Positions 26,616 through 34,714 of a stretch of DNA of 64,000 nt are shown piece by piece; within the stretch, counting starts at the first letter, position 1; each line of letters begins with the position of its first letter. The notes below the pieces were generated by a model, which worked only from the letters and a program-made list of their open reading frames with translations, did no database searches and was not told where the DNA came from. A program made the translations under genes and the position numbers. The DNA is taken from assembly GCF_003417535.1 (NCBI RefSeq), contig NZ_QVLS01000001.1, forward strand, positions 62,001 through 126,000, given 5' to 3'. This DNA comes from Hydrogenophaga borbori. GTDB taxonomy: Bacteria > Pseudomonadota > Gammaproteobacteria > Burkholderiales > Burkholderiaceae_C.

Positions 26616-28040
26616 ATGAAGACCATTCCGATCCAGCCCGCGCCGCCCGGCGACGACGAGGAAATCGTCGTTTCGCTCTATGCCGCGCAGGAGAAGATTC
26701 AGCCGCGCTCGGTCACTGGCGTGTTCGCGCGCTGGCGCTGGTTCTTCGTGTGGGCCACGCAGCTGGTGTTCTACGGCCTGGCCTGGCTGCCCTGGAACGG
26801 CCGCCAGGCCGTGCTGTTCGACCTGGAGGCGCGGCGCTTCTACCTGTTCGACCTGATCCTGTATCCGCAGGACTTTATCTACCTCACCGGGCTGCTGGTC
26901 ATCTCGGCGCTGGCGCTGTTCCTGTTCACGGCGGTGGCCGGGCGCCTGTGGTGCGGCTTCACCTGCCCGCAGACGGTGTACACCGAAATCTTCATGTGGA
27001 TCGAGCGCCGGGTCGAGGGCGATCGCTCCGCCCGGCTGCGCCTGGACGCCGCGCCCATGAGCGCGGCCAAGTTCGGCAAGCGCGCGCTCAAGCACGGGCT
27101 GTGGGGCGCGCTGGCGCTGTGGACGGGCTTCACCTTCGTTGGCTACTTCACGCCGATCCGTGAGCTCGCGGGGTTGGTGGCCAGCCTCTCGCTCGGGCCC
27201 TGGCAAACCTTCTGGATCCTGTTCTACGGCCTGGCCACCTACGGCAACGCGGGCTTCCTGCGCGAGCAGGTGTGCAAGTACATGTGCCCCTACGCGCGCT
27301 TCCAGAGCGCCATGTTCGACCGCGACACGATGATCGTCACCTACGACGAGGGGCGCGGCGAGCCGCGTGGCGCGCGCAGCCGCAAGGCCGACCCCAAGGC
27401 CCTCGGCCTGGGCAGTTGCGTGGATTGCACCCTGTGCGTGCAGGTCTGCCCCACCGGCATCGACATCCGAAAAGGCCTGCAGTACGAGTGCATCAGCTGC
27501 GCGGCCTGCGTGGACGTGTGCGATGAGGTGATGGACAAGGTCGGTTACCCGCGCGGCCTGATCCGCTTTGCCACGCAGAACGGTGTCGCCAAGGGCTGGA
27601 ACCGCGCGCAGATGCTGCGCCGCGCCCTGCGCCCGCGCGTGCTGGTCTACAGCGGCGTGTTGCTGGCCGTGTCGCTGGCGGTGCTGGGCAGCCTGTGGCT
27701 GCGCACGCCGCTCAAGGTGGACGTGATCCGCGACCGCGGCGCGCTGGCGCGCGAGGTGGAACAAGGCCGCGTCGAGAACGTCTACCGGCTGCAGATCATG
27801 AACGCCACCGAGGTGGCGCAGACCTACGAGCTGCGCGTGGAAGGCCTGCCGGGCATCGCCCTGGCGTCCGGCGATCGTGTGGAGGTGGCGCCCGCCGAGG
27901 TGCGCGCCGTCGCCGCGCGGGTCCAGGTGCCGCCCGGCGCGGCCGCGAGCGGCTCGCACCCCATCCAGTTCGAGGTGCGCGCCGCCCAGGACGAGCGCGT
28001 GCGGGTGCGTGAGAAGAGCACCTTTCTCGTTCCCCGATAA
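26616..28040 (+). CDS. ccoG: cbb3 oxidase assembly Cu-reductase / ferredoxin-like protein CcoG
   Basis: Polyferredoxin-type membrane protein of 474 residues, implicated in copper reduction for cbb3 assembly. Several helices in the first half, CGFTCPQTVYTEIFMW with membrane cysteines, then two ferredoxin clusters: CVDCTLCVQVCPTGIDI and CISCAACVDVCDEVMD. The C-terminal 120 residues form an Ig-like periplasmic domain. Same operon, 40 bases after ccoP. Confidence 0.94.
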   Translation: MKTIPIQPAPPGDDEEIVVSLYAAQEKIQPRSVTGVFARWRWFFVWATQLVFYGLAWLPWNGRQAVLFDLEARRFYLFDLILYPQDFIYLTGLLVISALALFLFTAVAGRLWCGFTCPQTVYTEIFMWIERRVEGDRSARLRLDAAPMSAAKFGKRALKHGLWGALALWTGFTFVGYFTPIRELAGLVASLSLGPWQTFWILFYGLATYGNAGFLREQVCKYMCPYARFQSAMFDRDTMIVTYDEGRGEPRGARSRKADPKALGLGSCVDCTLCVQVCPTGIDIRKGLQYECISCAACVDVCDEVMDKVGYPRGLIRFATQNGVAKGWNRAQMLRRALRPRVLVYSGVLLAVSLAVLGSLWLRTPLKVDVIRDRGALAREVEQGRVENVYRLQIMNATEVAQTYELRVEGLPGIALASGDRVEVAPAEVRAVAARVQVPPGAAASGSHPIQFEVRAAQDERVRVREKSTFLVPR

Positions 28041-28059
28041 CGCTTCCGCAGGAGACCCC

Positions 28060-28350
28060 ATGAACCCCGATCCGATGAGCACCGACGCGCCCGAGCCCTG
28101 GTGGCGCGTGGGCCCCATGTGGCTGGTGGTGGGCGGGCCGCTGGTGGTGGTGGTGGCGGCCATCGGCACCGCCGTCATTGCCATCGAGGGCGCCGACCCG
28201 GTGCTCGACAAGGCCGCCTACCAGGCCACGCTGGAGCAGGCGCGCCGCCTGCAGGGCGCGCAGCGCGACGAGGCCCTGATCGGCCTTCAGCCCGCGCACC
28301 AGGCGCGCAACCACGCGGCCTCGCCCGTGGTCCGCGAGGGTGGCCACTGA
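28060..28350 (+). CDS. ccoH: FixH/CcoH-like small membrane protein
   Basis: 96 residues with one strong membrane helix (MWLVVGGPLVVVVAAIGTAV) after a short acidic N-terminus (PEPWWRVGP). Position directly after ccoG and the WWRVGPMW start fit FixH/CcoH, which assists cbb3 assembly, but the soluble part is shorter than in classical FixH, so this may be a reduced form. GCAGGAGA lies before the ATG. Confidence 0.72.
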   Translation: MNPDPMSTDAPEPWWRVGPMWLVVGGPLVVVVAAIGTAVIAIEGADPVLDKAAYQATLEQARRLQGAQRDEALIGLQPAHQARNHAASPVVREGGH

Positions 28351-28351
28351 C

Positions 28352-28600
28352 ATGGGCCGCCGCTGGATGTGGGTGGGCTGGCCGTCCTTCCTGATGGCCG
28401 GCGTGCTGGAGATGCTGGTGTTCGCGGTGGTGGACCCGGGCGAATTGCACTGGCAGGGTGTCGCGCTCGACTGGTCGCGCCCCGCCGTCTACACGGTGGC
28501 CTTCTTCGTGTTCTGGGCGGTGACGGCGGTCGCTTGCAGCCTGAGCCTGTGGCTGGCCCTGCCACCGCAGGACGCGCTCAGGAGCAGGTCTGCGGATTGA
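28352..28600 (+). CDS. Small two-helix membrane protein in the cbb3 locus
   Basis: 82 residues with two membrane helices (VGWPSFLMAGVLEMLVFAVV and VYTVAFFVFWAVTAVACSLS). It starts one base after the ccoH-like stop, so it is part of the operon. Similar unnamed proteins follow ccoGH in related Burkholderiales, as far as I recall; no function is known. Its 3' end overlaps the end of the convergent fnr gene by 23 bases. Confidence 0.7.
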   Translation: MGRRWMWVGWPSFLMAGVLEMLVFAVVDPGELHWQGVALDWSRPAVYTVAFFVFWAVTAVACSLSLWLALPPQDALRSRSAD

Positions 28601-29297
28601 CGATGCGCCGCAGCGCCTCGGTGTCCTTGATGTGCACGTAGCGCTGCTTGACGTCGATGATGCCGTCGTCGACGAACTTGGAGAAGGTGCGGCTCACCGT
28701 CTCCAGCTTCATGCCCAGGTAGCTGCCGATCTCCTCGCGCGTCATGCGCAGGTTGAACTCGGACGGCGAGAAGCCACGCGCCTGCAGGCGCTGCACCAGG
28801 TTGAGCAGGAAGGCCGCCAGCCGCTCCTCGGCGCGCATGCTGCCCAGCAGCAGCATCACGCTGTGGTCGCGCACGATCTCGCGGCTCATGATGCGGTGCA
28901 CGTGGTGTTGCAGCGGGGTGAACTGGCGCGACAGTTCTTCGACCTGGTTGAAGGGCATGACGCAGACCTCGGCGTCTTCCAGCGCCACCGCGTCGCAGGC
29001 GTGGTGGTCGCTCACGATGCCGTCCAGGCCGATGATCTCGCCCGCCATCTGGAAACCCGTGACCTGGTCGCGCCCGTCGGCGGTGGTCACGCAGGTCTTG
29101 AAGAAGCCCGAGCGCACGGCGTAGAGCGAGGTGAAGCGATCGCCGACGGAGAACAGGGCTTCGCCGCGCTTGACGCGCTTGCGGGAGGAAATCAGTGTGT
29201 CGAGCTGGCCCATTTCCTCCGCGCTCAGGCCCATGGGCAGGCAGAGTTCGCGAAGGTTGCAGCTTGAGCAAGCCACTTTGATGCGTTGCGCGTCCAT
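28578..29297 (-). CDS. fnr: Fnr/Anr-type oxygen-sensing regulator
   Basis: Crp/Fnr-family activator of 239 residues. Four cysteines match those that hold the oxygen-labile [4Fe-4S] cluster of E. coli Fnr: Cys10, Cys13 and Cys19 (C-x2-C-x5-C) plus Cys112. The helix-turn-helix near the C-terminus (REEIGSYLGMKLETVSRTFS) contains the E-x2-SR contact residues that read TTGAT/TTGAC boxes. The start at 29297 has AGGA nine bases upstream; a longer start at 29318 is possible. It lies between the cbb3 operon and hemN, with an Fnr box in the divergent promoter. Confidence 0.94.
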   Translation of the reverse strand: MDAQRIKVACSSCNLRELCLPMGLSAEEMGQLDTLISSRKRVKRGEALFSVGDRFTSLYAVRSGFFKTCVTTADGRDQVTGFQMAGEIIGLDGIVSDHHACDAVALEDAEVCVMPFNQVEELSRQFTPLQHHVHRIMSREIVRDHSVMLLLGSMRAEERLAAFLLNLVQRLQARGFSPSEFNLRMTREEIGSYLGMKLETVSRTFSKFVDDGIIDVKQRYVHIKDTEALRRIVNPQTCS

Positions 29298-29364
29298 GTG
29301 CGTCGTTCCTGAGTGCATGACAGGGAGCGAGCATACCCCTTTGGGTCCGGGATCACAGGGCCGC

Positions 29365-29378
29365 TTGACCAGGATCAA
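29365..29378. promoter_or_regulatory. Fnr/Anr box between fnr and hemN
   Basis: TTGAC-CAGG-ATCAA. The centre is exactly 41.5 bases from the hemN ATG (29413), the class II activator distance from a transcription start, so hemN may be leaderless. CACAGT at 29401-29406 is in the -10 position. Confidence 0.82.
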
Positions 29379-29412
29379 GGCGTCTGGACACGCCAGCCGG
29401 CACAGTGGGGCC

Positions 29413-30810
29413 ATGCCAGAAGGACCCGCCGTGAGCCATGTGATCCCCGATGAACTGCTGCGTCGCTTTGACGTTCCGGGGCCGCGCTATACCTCTTACC
29501 CCACGGCCGACCGCTTCGTGGAGGCCTTCACCGAGCAGGACTACCGCCTGGCGCTGGGACAGCGGCGGGCCGGGTCGATGGCACTGCCCCTGTCACTGTA
29601 TGTGCACATCCCGTTCTGCGAATCGGTGTGTTACTACTGCGCTTGCAACAAAGTTATTACAAAGCACCATTCGCGCGGCGCCGAGTACCTGCGCCACCTC
29701 TCGCGCGAGCTGGACCTGCAGATCGAGCACCTGGGCGCGGGCCAGTCGGTGTCCCAGTTGCACCTGGGCGGCGGCACGCCCACCTTCCTGAGCGATGCCG
29801 AGCTGGAAGACCTGATGGCCATGCTGCGGCGCCACTTCGCGCTCGCGCCGGGCGGCGAGTACTCCATCGAGGTGGACCCGCGCACCGTGAGCGCCGAGCG
29901 CCTGCGCGCGCTGCACCGCCTGGGTTTCAACCGCCTGAGCTTCGGTGTCCAGGACTTCGATCCCGCCGTGCAGAAGGCCGTGCACCGCGTGCAGCCGGCC
30001 GAGCAGGTGTTCGCGCTGGTCGACGCGGCGCGGCAGATCGGCTTCGAGTCGGTCAATGTGGACCTGATCTACGGCCTGCCGCTGCAGACGCCCGAATCCT
30101 TCCGGCGCACGCTGGCGCAGCTGCAGGCCCTGCGGCCGGACCGCGTGGCGCTGTACGCCTACGCGCACCTGCCGGCGCGCTTCAAGCCGCAGCGGCGCAT
30201 CGTGGCGGCCGAGCTGCCGGGCGCGGCCGACAAGCTGGCGATGCTCTCGGCGTCGCTGGACATCCTGCGCGCGGCGGGCTACGTTTACGTCGGCATGGAC
30301 CACTTCGCCCTTCCCGACGACGCCCTGGCCGTGGCCAAGCGCCAGGGCCGGCTGCACCGCAACTTCCAGGGCTACAGCACCCAGCCCGATTGCGACCTCA
30401 TCGCGCTCGGTGTGTCGGCCATCGGCCGGGTAGGCGCCACCTACAGCCAGAACGCCAAGACCCTGGACGAGTACGTGGACCTGCTCGACCAGGGCCGCCT
30501 GCCCATCGTGCGCGGCCTGGCGCTCACGCGCGACGATGTGCTGCGCCGTGCGGTGATCATGTCCCTGATGTGCCAGGGCGAACTGCAGTTCGAGGCCATC
30601 GACCTGGGCCACCTGATCGACAGCCGCCGTTACTTCGCCAATGAGCTGCGCGCGCTCGAGCCCTTCGTGGACGAGGGCTTGGTCACCCTGGACGAGCAGG
30701 GCGTGCAAGTGACCGAAACCGGCTGGTACCTGGTGCGCGCGATCGCCATGGTGTTCGACCGCCACCTGCAGGCCGACCAGGACCGCGCGCGGTTTTCAAG
30801 GATTCTCTGA
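29413..30810 (+). CDS. hemN: Oxygen-independent coproporphyrinogen III dehydrogenase
   Basis: Radical SAM enzyme of 465 residues for anaerobic haem synthesis. Cys69, Cys73, Cys76 and Cys78 (C-x3-C-x2-C-x-C in PFCESVCYYCACNK) match HemN exactly. The glycine-rich SAM site LHLGGGTPTFLS and RLSFGVQDFDPAVQKAVHR follow. The start at 29413 is chosen from the beginning of conserved sequence; the frame is open further upstream through the fnr promoter. No ribosome site is seen, in line with a leaderless mRNA. Confidence 0.95.
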   Translation: MPEGPAVSHVIPDELLRRFDVPGPRYTSYPTADRFVEAFTEQDYRLALGQRRAGSMALPLSLYVHIPFCESVCYYCACNKVITKHHSRGAEYLRHLSRELDLQIEHLGAGQSVSQLHLGGGTPTFLSDAELEDLMAMLRRHFALAPGGEYSIEVDPRTVSAERLRALHRLGFNRLSFGVQDFDPAVQKAVHRVQPAEQVFALVDAARQIGFESVNVDLIYGLPLQTPESFRRTLAQLQALRPDRVALYAYAHLPARFKPQRRIVAAELPGAADKLAMLSASLDILRAAGYVYVGMDHFALPDDALAVAKRQGRLHRNFQGYSTQPDCDLIALGVSAIGRVGATYSQNAKTLDEYVDLLDQGRLPIVRGLALTRDDVLRRAVIMSLMCQGELQFEAIDLGHLIDSRRYFANELRALEPFVDEGLVTLDEQGVQVTETGWYLVRAIAMVFDRHLQADQDRARFSRIL

Positions 30811-30818
30811 GCGCGCCG

Positions 30819-31490
30819 ATGTCCGGTTCCCTGTTGATCACGGCGCTGCTCATGGGCCTGGTGGGGGGGCCGCACTGCATTGCCATGTGCGGCGCGGCCT
30901 GCGCGGGCATCGGCCGGGCGGCCGGCGAGCGCGGCACGCGCGCGCTGCTGGCGTTCCAGCTCAGCCGCGTCGCTGGCTACGCCAGCGTGGGGGCGCTGGC
31001 GGCGGGCTCGGTGCAGGGGCTGGCCTGGCTGGGGGCGCATACGCAGGTGATCCGGCCGCTGTGGACCATGTTCCACGTCGCGGCCCTGCTGCTGGGCGCC
31101 TGGCTGCTCTGGCGGGCGCGCCAGCCGGCGTGGATCGACGGCGTGGGCCAGGGCATCTGGCGCCGCGCGAAACCCGCCATCGCGCGACTGGGCCCGCGCG
31201 CGCCCTGGGTGCTGGGCTTCGGCTGGGCGCTCATGCCCTGCGGCCTGCTGTATTCGGCGCTGCTGGTGGCCTCGCTCTCGGCGGACGCGGTTCAGGGCGC
31301 GGCGGTGATGGCGCTGTTCGCCATCGGCTCGTCGGTGTCGCTGTTCGCGGGGCCCTGGCTGCTGCTGCGCCTGCGCGAGGCGCGCTCGGGCGCCTGGGGC
31401 ATCCGTCTGGCGGGGCTGGCGCTGCTGCTGGCCTCGGGCTGGGCTCTGTGGATGGGCATCACCCAACCCACGGGGCTTTGGTGCCTGTGA
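30819..31490 (+). CDS. TauE/SafE (DsbD_2-like) family membrane protein
   Basis: 223 residues, about six membrane helices. The start MSGSLLITALLMGLVGGPHC-IAMCGAAC is typical of the sulfite-exporter-like/DsbD_2 group found beside cbb3 oxidase and hemN genes, with conserved GPHCxxMCG cysteines that suggest copper or thiol chemistry; ALMPCGLLYSALLVA is the second conserved Cys-Pro segment. It starts eight bases after hemN. Role in copper supply to the oxidase is inferred from context. Confidence 0.82.
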   Translation: MSGSLLITALLMGLVGGPHCIAMCGAACAGIGRAAGERGTRALLAFQLSRVAGYASVGALAAGSVQGLAWLGAHTQVIRPLWTMFHVAALLLGAWLLWRARQPAWIDGVGQGIWRRAKPAIARLGPRAPWVLGFGWALMPCGLLYSALLVASLSADAVQGAAVMALFAIGSSVSLFAGPWLLLRLREARSGAWGIRLAGLALLLASGWALWMGITQPTGLWCL

Positions 31491-31522
31491 GCGCGCCAGC
31501 CACGGGCAGCGGTCGTTGAGCG

Positions 31523-32425
31523 TCAGGTCGTGGCACGACCAGGGAGCGTGGCCAGCACCAGGCCCAACACAGCGATACCGAAAGCCAGCAGTTGCAGGGC
31601 GCTGAGGCGCTCACCCATGAAGACCACGCCAATGAGCGCCGCGCTGATCGGCAGCATCACGGTGAACACGCCGGCCTGCGAGGCGGGCACGGTCTTGAGC
31701 CCGGTCATCCACAGCCACACCGTCCACACGCTGGCCGCCAGCGCATAGAACACCAGCAGGCCCCAGGTGGGCAGGGCCACGGCGCCGAAGTCGAAGCGCA
31801 GTGCGGCCCACACGCCCAGAGGCGTGACCAGCGCCAGGCCCCACAGGTTGATGATGGCCGAGATGCGCTTGGGGCCCAGGCCCTCGGTGAGGCGCTTGCC
31901 GATGACGACGTAAGACGCCTCGCACACCACCGCTGCGAACACGAGCAGGTTGCCCAGCAGGGCCTGGCCACCGCCCGCGGCCGGGCCGGCCCCCTTGTCG
32001 AGCGAGAACAGGCCGATGCCCAAGGCCGCGCAGGCGATGCCCGCCGCGCTGCGCGCGCCGATGCGCTCGCGCAGGAAGATGGCGCTGAGCACCGCCACCA
32101 CGGCGGGGATGGAGGACATCACCACGCCCGCAGCCACCGCGGTGGTCAGGCTCACACCGTAGAGCATGCAGATGGAGAACAGGAAATTGCCCAGGAAGGA
32201 CTCGAGAAAGAGCAGGGCGCGCGTGCGCGGGCTCAGGGGCGGCTCGTCGGCGGGCTTGCGCAGCCAGCGCCACATGGCCAGGGCGCCGATGCCGAAGCGC
32301 AGCCAGGCCAGCAGGAACACCGGAAACACCAGTACCAGGGGCTTGGACAGCGCCACATAGCTGCCCACGAGCGCCATGCTCAGGGCCAGGCAAGCGTAGG
32401 CCGTGGCACGGTGAAGGGAGGTCAC
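31523..32425 (-). CDS. DMT-superfamily (EamA) transporter
   Basis: 300 residues with about ten membrane helices in two EamA repeats (roughly residues 8-140 and 155-290). The tail PISAALIGVVFMGERLSALQLLAFGIAVLGL is the standard last EamA segment. Members export amino acids or metabolites; no substrate can be read here. It is convergent with the TauE/SafE-like gene. Confidence 0.88.
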   Translation of the reverse strand: MTSLHRATAYACLALSMALVGSYVALSKPLVLVFPVFLLAWLRFGIGALAMWRWLRKPADEPPLSPRTRALLFLESFLGNFLFSICMLYGVSLTTAVAAGVVMSSIPAVVAVLSAIFLRERIGARSAAGIACAALGIGLFSLDKGAGPAAGGGQALLGNLLVFAAVVCEASYVVIGKRLTEGLGPKRISAIINLWGLALVTPLGVWAALRFDFGAVALPTWGLLVFYALAASVWTVWLWMTGLKTVPASQAGVFTVMLPISAALIGVVFMGERLSALQLLAFGIAVLGLVLATLPGRATT

Positions 32426-32766
32426 GGGAACGGCGCGGCTGGCGGCGGGTGGGCGAGGGTCGGGTTGGGACGGGTGGCCCGCATCATGCCTCAGCCTCCG
32501 GCGTGGGTTTCGGGATGAGGAATTTGTTTTTCACATCGAGAAAATGTCGAATGCTGCGTCGCGGAAAAATTTCTCGATATGGGAGATGAAATTCCGTATT
32601 GAAAAATTTATCAAAAACTCCATTGATTCAAAAGGAGAAAATTTTTGTCTTGTATAAGACATAAGAGGCGGTTTAGGTCTTCTACAAGACTTAGAGTCAT
32701 GTCCAACGGCACCGCCTTTGCCGCGAACGCCGCCCCGGTACCCATCAACCCCCAAGGAGTGTCCCC
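32426..32766. other. AT-rich control region between the DMT transporter and aceA
   Basis: This 341-base gap is clearly richer in A/T than its surroundings. It holds a 9-base inverted repeat (ATCGAGAAA 32535-32543 / TTTCTCGAT 32570-32578) and the paired GTCTT-N4-AAGAC palindromes at 32647-32690. An ATG at 32699 is out of frame with aceA and opens only a short peptide. No gene is supported. Confidence 0.7.
32647..32690. promoter_or_regulatory. Two GTCTT-N4-AAGAC palindromes upstream of aceA
   Basis: Site 1: GTCTT GTAT AAGAC (32647-32660). Site 2: GTCTT CTAC AAGAC (32677-32690). The centres are exactly 30 bases apart, about three helical turns, so two dimers could bind the same DNA face. Both are followed by a similar tail (ATAAGA / TTAGA). 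Probable operators of a regulator of the glyoxylate bypass; I do not know which. Confidence 0.7.
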
Positions 32767-34098
32767 ATGCCCCAGTCCCTCACCGAACAGCTCAGCCGCT
32801 CGCAACAGATCGAAGCCCTGGAGAAAGACTGGGCCACGAACCCGCGCTGGAAAGGCGTCAAGCGCGGCTACAGCGCCACCGACGTGGTGCGCCTGCGCGG
32901 CAGCATGCACATTGAGCACACCCTGGCCAAGCGCGGCGCGGAAAAGCTCTGGGAAAAAATCAACGGTGGCGCCAAGAAGGGCTACGTGAACGCCTTCGGC
33001 GCGATCTCCGCCGGCCAGGCCATGCAGCAGGCCAAGGCCGGACTGGAGGCGGTCTACCTGTCGGGCTGGCAGGTGGCGGCCGACGGCAACACCAGCGAAA
33101 CCATGTACCCGGACCAGTCGCTCTACGCCTACGACTCGGTGCCCACCATGGTCCGCCGCATCAACAACACCTTCAAGCGCGCCGATGAGATCCAGTGGGG
33201 CCGCGGCATCGAGCCGGGCAGCAAAGAATTCATCGACTACTTCCTGCCCATCGTGGCCGACGCGGAAGCCGGCTTCGGCGGCGTGCTCAACGCCTTCGAG
33301 CTGATGAAGAACATGATCGCGGCCGGCGCCGCAGGCGTGCACTTCGAGGACCAACTGGCCGCCGTGAAGAAGTGCGGCCACATGGGCGGCAAGGTGCTGG
33401 TGCCCACGCAGGAAGCCATCGAAAAGCTGATCGCCGCGCGCTTCGCGGCCGACGTGATGGGCGTGTCCACCATCGTGCTGGCCCGCACAGACGCCGAGGC
33501 GGCCAACCTCATCACCAGCGACCACGACGCCAACGACAAGCCCTTCCTCACCGGCGAGCGCACCCAGGAAGGCTTCTACCGCGTGAAGAATGGCCTGGAG
33601 CAGGCCATCAGCCGCGGCGTGGCTTACGCGCCCTACGCCGACCTGGTGTGGTGCGAGACCGGCACGCCCGACCTGGGCTTTGCCCGCGAGTTCGCGCAGG
33701 CCGTGCACGCCAAGAGCCCGGGCAAGCTGCTGAGCTACAACTGCTCGCCCTCGTTCAACTGGAAGAAGAACCTGGACGACAAGACCATCGCCCGCTTCCA
33801 GGACGAGCTCTCGGCGCTGGGCTACAAGTACCAGTTCATCACCCTGGCCGGCATCCACATCAACTGGTTCAACACCTTCCAGTTCGCCCACGCCTACGCC
33901 CGCGGCGAGGGCATGAAGCACTACACCGAGATGGTGCAGGAGCCCGAATTCAAGGCGCGCGAGCAGGGCTACACCTTCGTGTCGCACCAGCAGGAGGTGG
34001 GCGCGGGCTACTTCGACGACGTGACGACGGTGATCCAGGGTGGGTCGTCGAGCGTGAAGGCGCTGACGGGCTCGACCGAGGAAGAGCAGTTCCACTGA
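32767..34098 (+). CDS. aceA: Isocitrate lyase
   Basis: Glyoxylate-bypass enzyme of 443 residues splitting isocitrate to succinate and glyoxylate. The catalytic loop KKCGHMGGK has Cys203; LARTDAEAA and [16 protein letters not shown] are conserved. CAAGGAG lies 10 bases before the ATG. The gene is monocistronic between the GTCTT palindromes and a strong terminator. Likely needed for growth on acetate or on PHB/3-hydroxybutyrate-derived acetyl-CoA. Confidence 0.96.
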   Translation: MPQSLTEQLSRSQQIEALEKDWATNPRWKGVKRGYSATDVVRLRGSMHIEHTLAKRGAEKLWEKINGGAKKGYVNAFGAISAGQAMQQAKAGLEAVYLSGWQVAADGNTSETMYPDQSLYAYDSVPTMVRRINNTFKRADEIQWGRGIEPGSKEFIDYFLPIVADAEAGFGGVLNAFELMKNMIAAGAAGVHFEDQLAAVKKCGHMGGKVLVPTQEAIEKLIAARFAADVMGVSTIVLARTDAEAANLITSDHDANDKPFLTGERTQEGFYRVKNGLEQAISRGVAYAPYADLVWCETGTPDLGFAREFAQAVHAKSPGKLLSYNCSPSFNWKKNLDDKTIARFQDELSALGYKYQFITLAGIHINWFNTFQFAHAYARGEGMKHYTEMVQEPEFKAREQGYTFVSHQQEVGAGYFDDVTTVIQGGSSSVKALTGSTEEEQFH

Positions 34099-34128
34099 GC
34101 TGAATCCATCCGGACACGAGGAGACAGG

Positions 34129-34154
34129 GCCGCCCTTCGGGGCGGCTTTTTTTT
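34129..34154 (+). terminator. Intrinsic terminator of aceA
   Basis: GCCGCCC (34129-34135), TTCG loop, GGGCGGC (34140-34146), then eight T. Strong rho-independent terminator. Confidence 0.93.
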
Positions 34155-34193
34155 GGGGTGGTCGCTCGCGTGGCGGTTCGATCCGCCGGCCGC

Positions 34194-34697
34194 TCAATGT
34201 TGCAGGCGCTCGGCGATGCGGTTCATCTGTTCGATCTCGGACCGCTGAGCTTTGGCGATCGACTCGCACAGGGCCAGCAACTCCGGATCCGCCAGCCTCG
34301 CTTCCCGGCACATGAGGATGGCGCCGGAGTGGTGCGGCACCATGGACGCGATGAACTGGTGGTCGCCGACAGCGACCTGCCAGCGCGTGGCGAAGAAGGC
34401 GCCGGCTGTGAGCAAGGCGAAGACCAGGTGCAGGGCGATGTTGAGCGGCCGGTTCGACAACATGGCGGGCATGGTTGCCAGCATGAAAATGCCCATGGGC
34501 GCCCACATCGTGACCGCCATGTAGAGCATGTTGATGTTGTTGCGGTAGTCCGCGCCGGTGTCGATCATGGAGAACATGACGAGGTACATGACGACCAGTC
34601 CCAAGGCCATGTTGATCCAGAACCTCAGGTACGGTCGTCCGTGGACTTCCTGGGGGGCATGCCGTGCGTCGGGGGCGGGCGATTTTGCTGTCTGCAT
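34194..34697 (-). CDS. DUF305-family membrane protein
   Basis: 167 residues: three hydrophobic helices in the first 110 residues (FWINMALGLVVMYLVMFSMI and two more), then a DUF305 segment with FIASMVPHHSGAILMCREA and a helix ending IEQMNRIAERL. The HH pair resembles the metal-binding core of DUF305 proteins, which are linked to copper. The start at 34697 (MQTAKSPAPD) has AAAGGATCG upstream. 17 bases after the hydrolase gene on the same strand. Confidence 0.78.
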   Translation of the reverse strand: MQTAKSPAPDARHAPQEVHGRPYLRFWINMALGLVVMYLVMFSMIDTGADYRNNINMLYMAVTMWAPMGIFMLATMPAMLSNRPLNIALHLVFALLTAGAFFATRWQVAVGDHQFIASMVPHHSGAILMCREARLADPELLALCESIAKAQRSEIEQMNRIAERLQH

Positions 34698-34714
34698 GGG
34701 TCGATCCTTTGGTG

